Below are positions 16,838 to 23,964 of a stretch of DNA of 32,721 bases, one piece after another. The notes beneath the pieces were generated by a model that did not search any database, had not been told where the DNA came from, and was given only the letters and a program-made list of their open reading frames with translations. Made by a program: the position numbers and the translations under genes. Position 1 is the stretch's first letter. Each line of letters begins with the position of its first letter. Source of the DNA: SIG710 sp045596925 (GTDB lineage Bacteria > Bacillota > Clostridia > Oscillospirales > CAG-272); the NCBI GenBank assembly GCA_045596925.1, contig JAZODH010000035.1, positions 1 to 32,721 of the forward strand, read 5' to 3'.

Positions 16838-18331
16838 ATGAACAATTTCGACGAAAATAAAGAATTTGTCCGCCGTCCCGTGTCACCGCAGACACCGCCA
16901 CCCGCGCGCCCTCAGCGACCTGCGGGCAGTCCGCCGCGCCCTGCGCAGGGCGCAAGACCTCAGGGACAAGGTGCACAGCCCGTTTCCCGTGAGACGAGAA
17001 TGCCCAGCCAGATGAGACCTGCGCAAAAGAGACCTACGCGACCCGTCACGCCTCAAAAGGAGAGGATCTCACCCGACGGTGTGCAAAACAAGAGTGCGAG
17101 CGCTTTTTCTGCCAGGAACGTTTTGATTTTCCTTGGCATGCTCATAGGCTTGCTGCTTATCATCGGTCTTATATTTTTCTCGGCTCTCAGCACCTCAAAG
17201 GAGACACCCGAAAGCGAGAAAAAGAGCTACGTTGTGTCCTATTACAGGGGCACGGGCGAGGAAGCAACAGCCGAAAAATATCCTTCCTATGAGCTTGGAA
17301 GCGTGTCTTACATCAACATGACCGCCATAGCCGATATCTGCGGTATGACCGTCAGCGGAGGACACGGCGCGCTTCGATTTGGTTCGGGTGACAGTGAATA
17401 CGCTGAATTTTCCGCGGGCAAAAGCTCTGCCACCGTCAACGGCGAGAACGTGTCAATGGGAGAGAATGCCCTTGAGCGCGACCCCGGGTCTATCTGGATC
17501 CCTCTTGATTTTGCGCGCACTTTGTTCGCGTCGGGCGTTGAGATCGAGGTGGACGAGGAGGAAGCCACGGTCTCGGTCAGACGTAACGCCGACGTAATAA
17601 AATTCGCGGTAAAGGGTGCTACGGGGCTTGGCCCAGTTGAGGAAGATCCGGATTTGGGTCAGGACGTGGACTTCGAATTTAAGACCGATCTGAGCGCCTA
17701 CGAGCAGTACATGAACCCCGAAGACCGCGACGCCTATCTGATTCTGGTTAATAAGACAAATCACATAGACGGAAGCTATATTCCCGATGACCTGATAATC
17801 GTTGAAAACACCCGCAAGGACGGCAGAGCCAATCAGATGATGGTCGAGACCGCCGCGAAAGCCCTTGAAGCTATGTTTATTGAGCTTTTTGCCGCAGGGT
17901 ACACCGACGTGAGCGTTACCAGCGCTTACCGTTCTTACGCATACCAGGAGTCGCTGTTTAATTCCTACTACGAAAGAGACAAGGCAAGATACCCCGACTG
18001 GACCGATGAGCAGGTTAAGGCGCACGTTCTGACCTATTCTGCGTTCCCCGGTACAAGCGAGCACCAGACGGGTCTTTGCTGTGATATGCACAATCTGGGC
18101 GCGGCCGACGTTGCCTTTGCTCAAAAGGCGGCGTACACGTGGCTGAAGGAAAACTGTTGGAAGTTCGGATTCATTATCCGCTTCCCCGAGGACAAGGTTG
18201 ACGTCACAGGCTACAGCTTTGAGCCTTGGCATTACAGATTCGTGGGCAGATACCACGCAAATGCCATGCGTCAGAGGGGTATGTGCCTTGAGGAATACGT
18301 TGAATATCTTAATTTGACAAATCGTGACTGA
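16838..18331 (+). CDS. membrane-anchored VanY-type D-alanyl-D-alanine carboxypeptidase
   Basis: Likely trims the terminal D-Ala of peptidoglycan stem peptides outside the cell. The 497-residue protein has a proline/arginine-rich cytosolic tail (about 13-75), one membrane segment (about 94-115), an extracellular domain resembling copper-amine-oxidase N-terminal-like modules (about 130-270), and a C-terminal VanY peptidase domain. There the zinc site is read as His409 and Asp416 (SEHQTGLCCDMH) with His465 and the preceding Glu462 (EPWHYRF). The frame begins four codons upstream, but the ATG at 16838 has the GGAG site at the right spacing. It precedes a VanZ gene by 14 bases. Confidence 0.9.
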   Translation: MNNFDENKEFVRRPVSPQTPPPARPQRPAGSPPRPAQGARPQGQGAQPVSRETRMPSQMRPAQKRPTRPVTPQKERISPDGVQNKSASAFSARNVLIFLGMLIGLLLIIGLIFFSALSTSKETPESEKKSYVVSYYRGTGEEATAEKYPSYELGSVSYINMTAIADICGMTVSGGHGALRFGSGDSEYAEFSAGKSSATVNGENVSMGENALERDPGSIWIPLDFARTLFASGVEIEVDEEEATVSVRRNADVIKFAVKGATGLGPVEEDPDLGQDVDFEFKTDLSAYEQYMNPEDRDAYLILVNKTNHIDGSYIPDDLIIVENTRKDGRANQMMVETAAKALEAMFIELFAAGYTDVSVTSAYRSYAYQESLFNSYYERDKARYPDWTDEQVKAHVLTYSAFPGTSEHQTGLCCDMHNLGAADVAFAQKAAYTWLKENCWKFGFIIRFPEDKVDVTGYSFEPWHYRFVGRYHANAMRQRGMCLEEYVEYLNLTNRD

Positions 18332-18345
18332 AAGGAGGGAAGTGA

Positions 18346-18831
18346 ATGAAAGCGAAAAGAGTATTGATTGTCATTGATATTTTGCTTATTATCGCTACCA
18401 TTGTTTTCATTCTTTCAAATTCCGCTACCCCCTCTGAAAAATCCAACGATACAAGTCAGGGGATCACCGATAAGGTGGTGGAGAGCGTAAAGCCCCTAAA
18501 GGATGCCGTGGAGCAAAATAAGATCGAAAAGGAAGACGTTCACAAGGGAATCAGAAAAATCGCACATTTCCTCGAATATGCGCTTCTGGGAATTGAAACG
18601 ATGCTCCTTTTGCTTCTCGTTTTTCCCGCCGATCCCATGAAATATCTGATATATATCCTATTCTTCGGACTTGCCTTGGGCGTTTGTGACGAGAGCGTAC
18701 AAAAGCTCACTGACAGAACAAGCTCAACCACCGACGTGATGATAGATTTTGGCGGACTGTGCATTGGAATCGCGTTTGCGTATTTCATTACTGTTGCCGT
18801 CCGTGCGATGCTGAAAAAGAAGAGAAAATAA
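18346..18831 (+). CDS. VanZ-like membrane protein
   Basis: A 161-residue integral membrane protein with an N-terminal segment (VLIVIDILLIIATIVFIL), a hydrophilic loop of about 45 residues, and three further hydrophobic stretches, with the VanZ signatures KIAHFLEYALLG and DESVQKLTDRTSSTTDVMIDFGG. VanZ proteins are linked to low-level teicoplanin resistance in enterococci; most family members have unknown roles in the cell envelope. The AAAGGAGG site precedes ATG. It closes the operon, with VanY directly upstream, and is followed by a bidirectional terminator. The pair suggests envelope work rather than acquired resistance, because no VanH, VanA-type ligase or VanX is present. Confidence 0.88.
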   Translation: MKAKRVLIVIDILLIIATIVFILSNSATPSEKSNDTSQGITDKVVESVKPLKDAVEQNKIEKEDVHKGIRKIAHFLEYALLGIETMLLLLLVFPADPMKYLIYILFFGLALGVCDESVQKLTDRTSSTTDVMIDFGGLCIGIAFAYFITVAVRAMLKKKRK

Positions 18832-18865
18832 AAAAACAGGCTTCCCGCAGGGAAGCCTGTTTTTT
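18831..18865. terminator. bidirectional terminator after the VanZ gene
   Basis: CAGGCTTCCC/GGGAAGCCTG is a ten-base-pair stem with a GCA loop, flanked by six A and six T. It probably once also ended the convergent aldo/keto reductase gene, before the repeat at 18900-19008 came to lie between them. Confidence 0.9.
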
Positions 18866-18893
18866 ATTTCTGAACTCTTTCGCGTGCGGCGCA
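18862..18893. repeat. left copy of a 32-bp direct repeat (relict end of the reductase gene)
   Basis: This stretch matches 19014-19045 at 29 of 32 bases. Read on the minus strand it encodes CAARERVQK and a stop, the same end as the aldo/keto reductase (CAARERDQK-stop), with two differences silent and one Asp-to-Val. It flanks the palindromic repeat on the left. Confidence 0.8.
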
Positions 18894-18899
18894 CCAATG

Positions 18900-19008
18900 C
18901 CTTCTCCTGTGGGAGAAGGTGGCAGCCGCAGGCTGACGGATGAGGAGTTTATTGCGGTATTGACACCTCATCCACCGCAGGCGGTCCCCCTTCCCCCGCT
19001 GGGGAAGG
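18900..19008. repeat. composite palindromic repeat (multi-hairpin element), copy 2
   Basis: About 109 bases holding a chain of perfect inverted repeats: CCTTCTCC/GGAGAAGG (18900-18919), CAGCC/GGCTG (18923-18935), GGATGAGG/CCTCATCC (18938-18973), ACCGC/GCGGT (18974-18985) and CCTTCCCC/GGGGAAGG (18989-19008). The order and symmetry resemble the element at 4946-5062, although the outer stems differ in sequence. It also sits between convergent genes. Confidence 0.8.
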
Positions 19009-19013
19009 CTTAA

Positions 19014-19045
19014 TTTTATTTCTGATCTCTTTCACGGGCGGCGCA
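19014..19045. repeat. right copy of the 32-bp direct repeat (true reductase gene end)
   Basis: The partner of 18862-18893, containing the last codons and stop of the aldo/keto reductase gene. Confidence 0.8.
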
Positions 19046-20182
19046 GACGTCGCTCCATTTTGTTATGGTGGTCAGCTTTTGCGAAAAATCCTTCATAACC
19101 TGAGGAATATCTATTTTCTGCGGGCAGATCTGTGCACATTTTCCGCAGGAAATGCAGGCTGTGGGGAGCTTGTCTTCGGGCAGTGCGTCCAGGCGCATTG
19201 ACGTATTTACCGAGGGGACGAAGCGCAGCTCGTTGTAATTTGCAATGAGCAGAGGGATGTCAAGTCCTGCGGGACAGCCGTCCGTGCAATAACGGCAGGC
19301 GGTGCAGGGAATGGAATCCTTCAGCTCCTCGGCAATGTCAAGCAGGATTTTGCGCTCGGTGTCGCTAAGCGGGATCAGCTTCTTGAAGGTCTTCAGATTG
19401 TCCTTCATCTGCTCTGTGTTTGACATTCCGCTGAGGATCATGGTCACCCCGGGAATATCCTGCAAAAATCTGAATCCCCAAGCGGGGATAGATTCATTGG
19501 GCCGCATAGCCTTGAGCTTTGCCTCGTTTTCAGCGGAAAGAGTACAAAGTTTTCCGCCTCTTACAGGCTCCATTACCCAGATCGGGATATTTCGTTCGTT
19601 AAGGAGCTTTATTTTGCCGATGCCGTCCTGGAGGGTATAGTCCACCCAGTTCAGCTGAATCTGGCAGAATTCCATGTCCTCGCCCATAATATCGAGGATT
19701 TTTTTCATGGTCTCGGTGGTGGCGTGAGTTGAAAAACCAAGGTGCCTTATGCGTCCAAGTCTTTTCTGCTCCTTGAAGTATTCGAAAATACCCCATTTTT
19801 CGTCCATATACACGTCAAGAGAGTTTTCATAGACGTTGTGGAGCAGATAAAAATCAAAATAGTCAACACCGCACTTTTGAAGCTGTTTTTCAAAGACTGC
19901 GGCGGGGTCGTAGCTGCGGCTTACCTGGTGGCCGGGATATTTTGTGGCTATGTAATAGGAATCTCTGGGGTATTTTGAGAGTGCCAGACCCAGCTCTGTC
20001 TCGGACAGTCCCGAATGGTAAGGCCAAGCGGTGTCAAAATAGTTGATTCCGTTTTTTATTGAGAGATCGACCATTTGCTGAAAGGTCTTACGGTCTATCT
20101 CACCGTTTGCCGCAGTCGGCAGGCGCATTGTGCCAAATCCGAGAAGAGAGAGCTTTTTATCCTTGAAAGGAGAATAGATCAT
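19016..20182 (-). CDS. aldo/keto reductase with C-terminal ferredoxin domain
   Basis: A 388-residue soluble oxidoreductase. Residues 1-270 are an aldo/keto reductase barrel (DTAWPYHSGLSE with the catalytic-type Asp-x4-Tyr, GFSTHA, NWVDYTLQ). The C-terminal part carries two 4Fe-4S motifs: Cys293, 296, 299, 303 and Cys343, 346, 349, 353. This combined architecture is common in anaerobic Clostridia and probably transfers electrons between NAD(P)H, ferredoxin and an unknown carbonyl substrate. It has its own promoter and only a modest GAGGTT ribosome site. Its last codons are duplicated beyond the neighbouring repeat, see 18862-18893. Confidence 0.9.
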   Translation of the reverse strand: MIYSPFKDKKLSLLGFGTMRLPTAANGEIDRKTFQQMVDLSIKNGINYFDTAWPYHSGLSETELGLALSKYPRDSYYIATKYPGHQVSRSYDPAAVFEKQLQKCGVDYFDFYLLHNVYENSLDVYMDEKWGIFEYFKEQKRLGRIRHLGFSTHATTETMKKILDIMGEDMEFCQIQLNWVDYTLQDGIGKIKLLNERNIPIWVMEPVRGGKLCTLSAENEAKLKAMRPNESIPAWGFRFLQDIPGVTMILSGMSNTEQMKDNLKTFKKLIPLSDTERKILLDIAEELKDSIPCTACRYCTDGCPAGLDIPLLIANYNELRFVPSVNTSMRLDALPEDKLPTACISCGKCAQICPQKIDIPQVMKDFSQKLTTITKWSDVCAARERDQK

Positions 20183-20215
20183 TGAGAGAACCTCGCCAAA
20201 AAATTTTATATATTC

Positions 20216-20244
20216 ATTTTATCATAGATCTTGGATTTTTGCAA
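20216..20244 (-). promoter_or_regulatory. promoter of the aldo/keto reductase gene
   Basis: On the minus strand TTGCAA (20244-20239) and TAAAAT (20221-20216) with a 17-base spacer and a TGA extended -10. Confidence 0.65.
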
Positions 20245-20251
20245 CAGGAAA

Positions 20252-20280
20252 GAAAAAACCCTGCGGCCGCGGCCGCAGCG
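20252..20280 (-). terminator. terminator after the small alarmone synthetase gene
   Basis: A perfect 18-base palindrome of GC-rich sequence (20261-20278, two overlapping GCGGCCGC octamers) is followed on the minus strand by GG and six T. It separates the prfC operon from the reductase promoter. Confidence 0.85.
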
Positions 20281-20286
20281 AAATTT

Positions 20287-20943
20287 TTATACGTCCTTTA
20301 TTCTGTTGTAAATACCTTGCATTCGTCGGTCGATCTCCGCAATCTCGTCGGCACATTGAAGCAGCTCTGCGGGAAGTTCGGGCGGGATCTTTCCCGTGGA
20401 TTTGTATCGCAGATCGTGCTCAAGACTTGCCCAAAAATCCATTGCCACCGAGCGTATCTGCACCTCGGCGGTTATGTATTCCGTTTTTTCGTAGAGGTAA
20501 ATAGGCACCTCCAGATCAAGGTGGAGCGAGCGGTATCCGTTGTAGTTTGGTGTTTTGATATAGTCTGTTCTGTCCACCAGACGCAGGTCCGAGTGGCGCA
20601 GAAGCGCTTCCTCGACGCTGTAAACGTCGTCGATATAGAAGCAGACGACGCGGATACCCGCTATGTCGTTGAGGTTTTTCTTCGCGGAGTCGATGGATAC
20701 GGGGTATCCTCGGTTCATCAGCTTTTTGATCATGCTTTCGGTGGTCTTCAGTCGGCTTTCGATGTGGTGGATCGGGTTTCTGGACTGAGTCACCTGAAAT
20801 TCATCGTTGAGGATCTCCAGCTTTGTACGAATTTCTTTTATGGCGGCATTATACAGGTGTTGCATAGCCTTTATTTCATTGTAGTTGTCAAAGAGCTTTC
20901 TGGCTTCCTCGCGTGTAAGCGGTTCAATATTGTTTCCCTGCAT
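20287..20943 (-). CDS. small alarmone synthetase ((p)ppGpp synthetase, RelA/SpoT domain only)
   Basis: A 218-residue protein consisting of a RelA/SpoT synthetase domain without hydrolase or regulatory domains, the size of Bacillus SasB/YjbM (about 211). Visible motifs are SRLKTTESMIKKL (63-75, ATP-binding region), LNDIAGIRVVCFYIDDVY (91-108), NYNGYRSLH (133-141), the EVQIR segment 160-164 and WASLEHDLRYK (171-181). It would make pppGpp/ppGpp from GTP or GDP and ATP. It has a strong AGGAGGA ribosome site and begins 16 bases after prfC ends, with no promoter between, so it is probably in one operon with release factor 3. A strong terminator follows. Confidence 0.9.
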   Translation of the reverse strand: MQGNNIEPLTREEARKLFDNYNEIKAMQHLYNAAIKEIRTKLEILNDEFQVTQSRNPIHHIESRLKTTESMIKKLMNRGYPVSIDSAKKNLNDIAGIRVVCFYIDDVYSVEEALLRHSDLRLVDRTDYIKTPNYNGYRSLHLDLEVPIYLYEKTEYITAEVQIRSVAMDFWASLEHDLRYKSTGKIPPELPAELLQCADEIAEIDRRMQGIYNRIKDV

Positions 20944-20959
20944 AATTCCTCCTGTTTAT

Positions 20960-22549
20960 TTACGAGCCGAATTCGACCAGCTCTAATTTGCCCTCATTGT
21001 GCTCAAGGGTTCTCTGAATAAACCATTCGCTCTTGAAGAGCAGATATTTGTTGCCGCGGACGTCCTCAACCAGATGCGTTTCGTACAGGTCAAGGGTCTT
21101 TGGGTCGACCTCGTTTGCGATTCGGCGGATATACTGCCATGCCAGCGGTCGGCGGATAAATTCCACGTTGTATTCGCTCTTCATTCTTGCCTCAAGAACC
21201 TCGAACTGCAGCTCGCCTACAACGCCGACGGTGACGCGTTCGAGACCCGAATCAGGCTCGAAGAACATCTGTATCGCACCCTCCTGGGCGATCTGATTCA
21301 TACCCTTTGCAAACTGCTTACGCTTCATGCTGTCGATCTGCTCGACCATGGCAAAGCGCTCGGGAGCAAAGGTGGGGATACCCTCAAATCTGATATCCTT
21401 TTCCGTAGGATCGCAGACGGTATCTCCGATAGCGAAAATACCGGGATCGAAGATTCCGATAATATCTCCCGCATACGCTTCGTCAATAATGGCTCTTTCC
21501 TGCGCCATCATCTGTTGAGGCTGAGAGAGCTTCATTACCTTGCCGGGCTGAACGTGGAGATATTCTTTATTTCTTTCGAACTTTCCCGAAACGATTCGCA
21601 TGAATGCGATACGGTCGCGGTGCGCCTTGTTCATGTTCGCCTGGATCTTGAAAACAAATGCCGAAAATTTATCCGAGAACGGGTCAACTATTCCCGTTTC
21701 GGTCTTTCGGGGCAGAGGGGACGTGGTCATTTTAAGAAAGTTTTCAAGGAAGGTCTCAATACCGAAGTTGTTCAGTGCCGAGCCGAAGAAAACGGGGGAC
21801 AGCTTTCCTTCTCTTACCTTTTCAAGGTCAAAATCAAAGCAAGCTCCGTCAAGCAGTTCTACCTGCTCGCAAAGCTCCTCACGCTGATAGGGACCGATGA
21901 GAGAATCAAGCTTTTCGGTGTCAGTGATATCGCACTCAATTGCACTGAGACGCTCACGTCCGCGGTGAGAATCCGCATAAGAGAGGATACAGCGCTTGTC
22001 GCGATCGTAAACTCCCTTGAAATTCACTCCGCAGCCGATGGGCCAGTTCATTGGGTACGTGCCGATGCCGAACTCCTTTTCAAGCTCGTCGATGAGGTCA
22101 AAGGGGTCTCTTGCCTCGTGGTCAAGCTTGTTGATAAAGGTGAAGATGGGAATATGGCGCATGGCGCAGACGCGGAACAGCTTGCGGGTCTGCGGCTCGA
22201 TACCCTTTGCGGCATCGATGACCATTACCGCGCTGTCTGCCGCCATAAGAGTGCGGTATGTGTCCTCTGAGAAGTCCTGGTGTCCGGGGGTGTCAAGAAT
22301 GTTTATGCAATATCCGTCGTACTCGAACTGCATGACAGACGAGGTGATAGAGATACCTCTCTGCTTTTCCATTTCCATCCAGTCGGAGGTGGCGTGGCGG
22401 TCAGCCGCCTTGCCCTTTACCGAGCCTGCGGTGTTGATAGCACCTCCGTAAAGGAGAAGCTTTTCCGTTAGAGTTGTCTTACCGGCGTCGGGGTGCGAGA
22501 TTATCGCAAAGGTACGGCGTCGGTTTATTTCGTTCTGAAAGTTTGCCAT
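20960..22549 (-). CDS. prfC: peptide chain release factor 3
   Basis: Translational GTPase that removes RF1/RF2 from the ribosome after termination. The 529-residue protein has the P-loop SHPDAGKTT at 18-26, the DTPGHQDFSEDTYRTL switch region, NKLD, and then the domain II/III features of RF3 (MRIVSGKFERNKEYLHV, FFEPDSGLERVTVGVVGELQFEVLEARMKSEYNVE). Length is normal for RF3 and distinct from EF-G. The ribosome site is AAAGGAAA. Upstream is a metallophosphoesterase 79 bases away; downstream a small alarmone synthetase. Confidence 0.96.
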   Translation of the reverse strand: MANFQNEINRRRTFAIISHPDAGKTTLTEKLLLYGGAINTAGSVKGKAADRHATSDWMEMEKQRGISITSSVMQFEYDGYCINILDTPGHQDFSEDTYRTLMAADSAVMVIDAAKGIEPQTRKLFRVCAMRHIPIFTFINKLDHEARDPFDLIDELEKEFGIGTYPMNWPIGCGVNFKGVYDRDKRCILSYADSHRGRERLSAIECDITDTEKLDSLIGPYQREELCEQVELLDGACFDFDLEKVREGKLSPVFFGSALNNFGIETFLENFLKMTTSPLPRKTETGIVDPFSDKFSAFVFKIQANMNKAHRDRIAFMRIVSGKFERNKEYLHVQPGKVMKLSQPQQMMAQERAIIDEAYAGDIIGIFDPGIFAIGDTVCDPTEKDIRFEGIPTFAPERFAMVEQIDSMKRKQFAKGMNQIAQEGAIQMFFEPDSGLERVTVGVVGELQFEVLEARMKSEYNVEFIRRPLAWQYIRRIANEVDPKTLDLYETHLVEDVRGNKYLLFKSEWFIQRTLEHNEGKLELVEFGS

Positions 22550-22628
22550 TTAAATATATTTCCTTTTGAAGATTTCGTTTATTAGTTCAAATGCTGCGGT
22601 ATTACATTTCATTTCACCCGTATATTCG

Positions 22629-23720
22629 TTAAATTTCGTATTTTCCGACCACTTGATCTTCGTGGTTGATAAATTCTCCGTATATTCTGCCGTTACGGAA
22701 GGTAAGAGCGGAGCCGATGAAGCGGCGTTCTTCCTTTTTCGTATTGATTTCGGCGGCGACGACCACGGGATAATCGTGGGGGAATCGGTCATTTTCGCCG
22801 TTCGGTTCAAAAACGCCGATCTTGTGGGTGTGACCTGCAAACAGGCAGGATACACCGATCCTGTCAAGCTCCCGGGTCCATATTTTCAGCTTTTCTTCCT
22901 CGATTCGGAAAGGAGAATCAAGGGGAGGATTGTCGGTAGGGATAGGCATATGGCAGACAGCGATCTTGTATCTGAAATCGTCCGAAATAGGCTTAACGTT
23001 TTGAATAAACCGCGTTTCCGCCTCTCTGAAATGCTCAAATATATTGAATCCGCCGTATTCGGGGTGGTCGTCCCATTTGTCCTCGCCCACGTCTAAGGCA
23101 ACACCGCCGATAGGTCCGCAGGAAAAGGTGTAATAAGTATTTACCGTGCCGTCGGTGCCTATGTAGTCAACGAAATCCTCGGCGCAGTAGCCTCTTGTGT
23201 CGTGGTTTCCTCTGATGGAAATTATCGGGATCTCGCCGTGGGTTACGTCAGCGAGAAATTCAAGGTAAGCGTCGATGTGCTCAAGCTTTTCCGAGGAGTC
23301 AATAATGTCACCTGCGGCGATGAAAAGGTCAAGCTCGTCCCCGAAATGCAGGCACGCGCCCTTTGCCATATCGTATTTTCCGTGGATGTCGGAGACGAAA
23401 AAGGCTTTTACGTCGTCGGTCTTATTCATGCCTTTGAATTGAAAGTTGTACACGACCTCGGGACCCTTCACTGGGAAATAGGGCTTTTTGTCGATGCACT
23501 CCTCAAAGTGGAGCGAGTATTTGCCCGCTTCGTTCAGGACTGTCTGAGGGACTACGATCTTGTGGATCCTGCGGAACGCGGGAATAAAGCCTGCGTTGGT
23601 CTCGTAATATTTCTTTCCTCCCACATCGATATGACTGATTCCGTCAACTGTCGTGCGGTATATTATCTGATAATTGTCTCCCACCACGCAGACCGCAGGG
23701 ATATATTTCAAGCTGCTCAT
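22629..23720 (-). CDS. calcineurin-like metallophosphoesterase
   Basis: A 363-residue protein without signal peptide. Residues 1-100 form a beta-rich N-terminal region like the fibronectin-like domain of purple acid phosphatases. The catalytic domain has the full metal-site set: DIH (Asp111, His113), GD (137-138), GNHD (171-174), His257 and GHTH (296-299). It would hydrolyse a phosphomono- or diester, perhaps a nucleotide; substrate unknown. It has a good promoter and a GGAGAAG site. It is divergent from the phage-like cassette and upstream of prfC, with which it may be cotranscribed because no terminator is evident in the 79-base gap. Confidence 0.87.
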   Translation of the reverse strand: MSSLKYIPAVCVVGDNYQIIYRTTVDGISHIDVGGKKYYETNAGFIPAFRRIHKIVVPQTVLNEAGKYSLHFEECIDKKPYFPVKGPEVVYNFQFKGMNKTDDVKAFFVSDIHGKYDMAKGACLHFGDELDLFIAAGDIIDSSEKLEHIDAYLEFLADVTHGEIPIISIRGNHDTRGYCAEDFVDYIGTDGTVNTYYTFSCGPIGGVALDVGEDKWDDHPEYGGFNIFEHFREAETRFIQNVKPISDDFRYKIAVCHMPIPTDNPPLDSPFRIEEEKLKIWTRELDRIGVSCLFAGHTHKIGVFEPNGENDRFPHDYPVVVAAEINTKKEERRFIGSALTFRNGRIYGEFINHEDQVVGKYEI

Positions 23721-23768
23721 TTTCCGTACTTCTCCGACTTTGATCTTGGGTGTTTACATACCCAAATA

Positions 23769-23797
23769 ATTCTATCATGATTTTGTGAAAATGTCAA
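23769..23797 (-). promoter_or_regulatory. promoter of the metallophosphoesterase gene
   Basis: On the minus strand TTGACA (23797-23792) and TAGAAT (23774-23769) with a 17-base spacer and a TGA extended -10. Confidence 0.8.
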
Positions 23798-23809
23798 TAC
23801 AAAAGGGGC

Positions 23810-23829
23810 ACTGACAGAAAACTGTCAGT
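23810..23829. repeat. perfect inverted repeat in the leader of the phage-like cassette
   Basis: ACTGACAG, four A, CTGTCAGT: an eight-base-pair perfect stem or a 20-base operator-like palindrome. No T tract follows on the plus strand. It lies 13 bases upstream of the -35 of the divergent metallophosphoesterase gene, so it could be a protein-binding site for either direction. Confidence 0.6.
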
Positions 23830-23846
23830 CACAGAAAAACGCGGTG

Positions 23847-23855
23847 TGGTAAAAT
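23847..23855 (+). promoter_or_regulatory. possible extended -10 promoter of the phage-like cassette
   Basis: TGGTAAAAT fits an extended -10 box, 110 bases upstream of the first cassette start codon. There is no clear -35 box; this is the best candidate seen in the 240-base divergent gap, which otherwise holds the hairpins described here. Confidence 0.35.
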
Positions 23856-23874
23856 GTTTTCGCAACGGCAAAAA

Positions 23875-23921
23875 GGCGTGAAGATTTGTTTTACCGGTCA
23901 TGATACCTATCTGTTCACGCC
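23875..23921. repeat. long-loop inverted repeat in the cassette leader
   Basis: GGCGTGAA (23875-23882) and TTCACGCC (23914-23921) are perfect reverse complements separated by 31 bases. The right arm is followed by a run of A, and the left arm is preceded by a run of A, so on the minus strand it resembles a terminator with a large loop. Confidence 0.5.
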
Positions 23922-23934
23922 AAAAAAATCATTG

Positions 23935-23960
23935 CGCCGAAAAAACGGCGAAAAGGAGGA
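23935..23960 (+). promoter_or_regulatory. small hairpin and ribosome site before the cassette's first gene
   Basis: CGCCG, six A, CGGCG (23935-23950) sits three bases before AGGAGGA (23954-23960). The strong ribosome site, four bases before ATG at 23965, decides that start; the frame is open a further 37 codons upstream but without a ribosome site. Confidence 0.55.
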
Positions 23961-23964
23961 TTTT

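Noticed and set aside
18346..18831. Acquired glycopeptide resistance cluster
   Set aside because: VanY and VanZ are present, but no VanH, D-Ala-D-Lac ligase, VanX or VanRS two-component genes are nearby.
20999..22270. A 423-codon frame opposite prfC, and similar long frames opposite the glycosidase (3435-4556), der/obg (10197-11312) and metH (27021-28118)
   Set aside because: All lie antisense to well-recognised genes and reflect the codon bias of the true frame.
22550..22867. A frame suggesting a frameshifted C-terminus of the metallophosphoesterase
   Set aside because: The enzyme ends normally after its final beta strand; the other frame overlaps it out of phase and shows no conserved motif.
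23854..23964. A 37-residue N-terminal extension of the fibre-like protein
   Set aside because: The ATG at 23965 has a strong ribosome site; the extension is charged, lacks one, and covers the leader hairpins.
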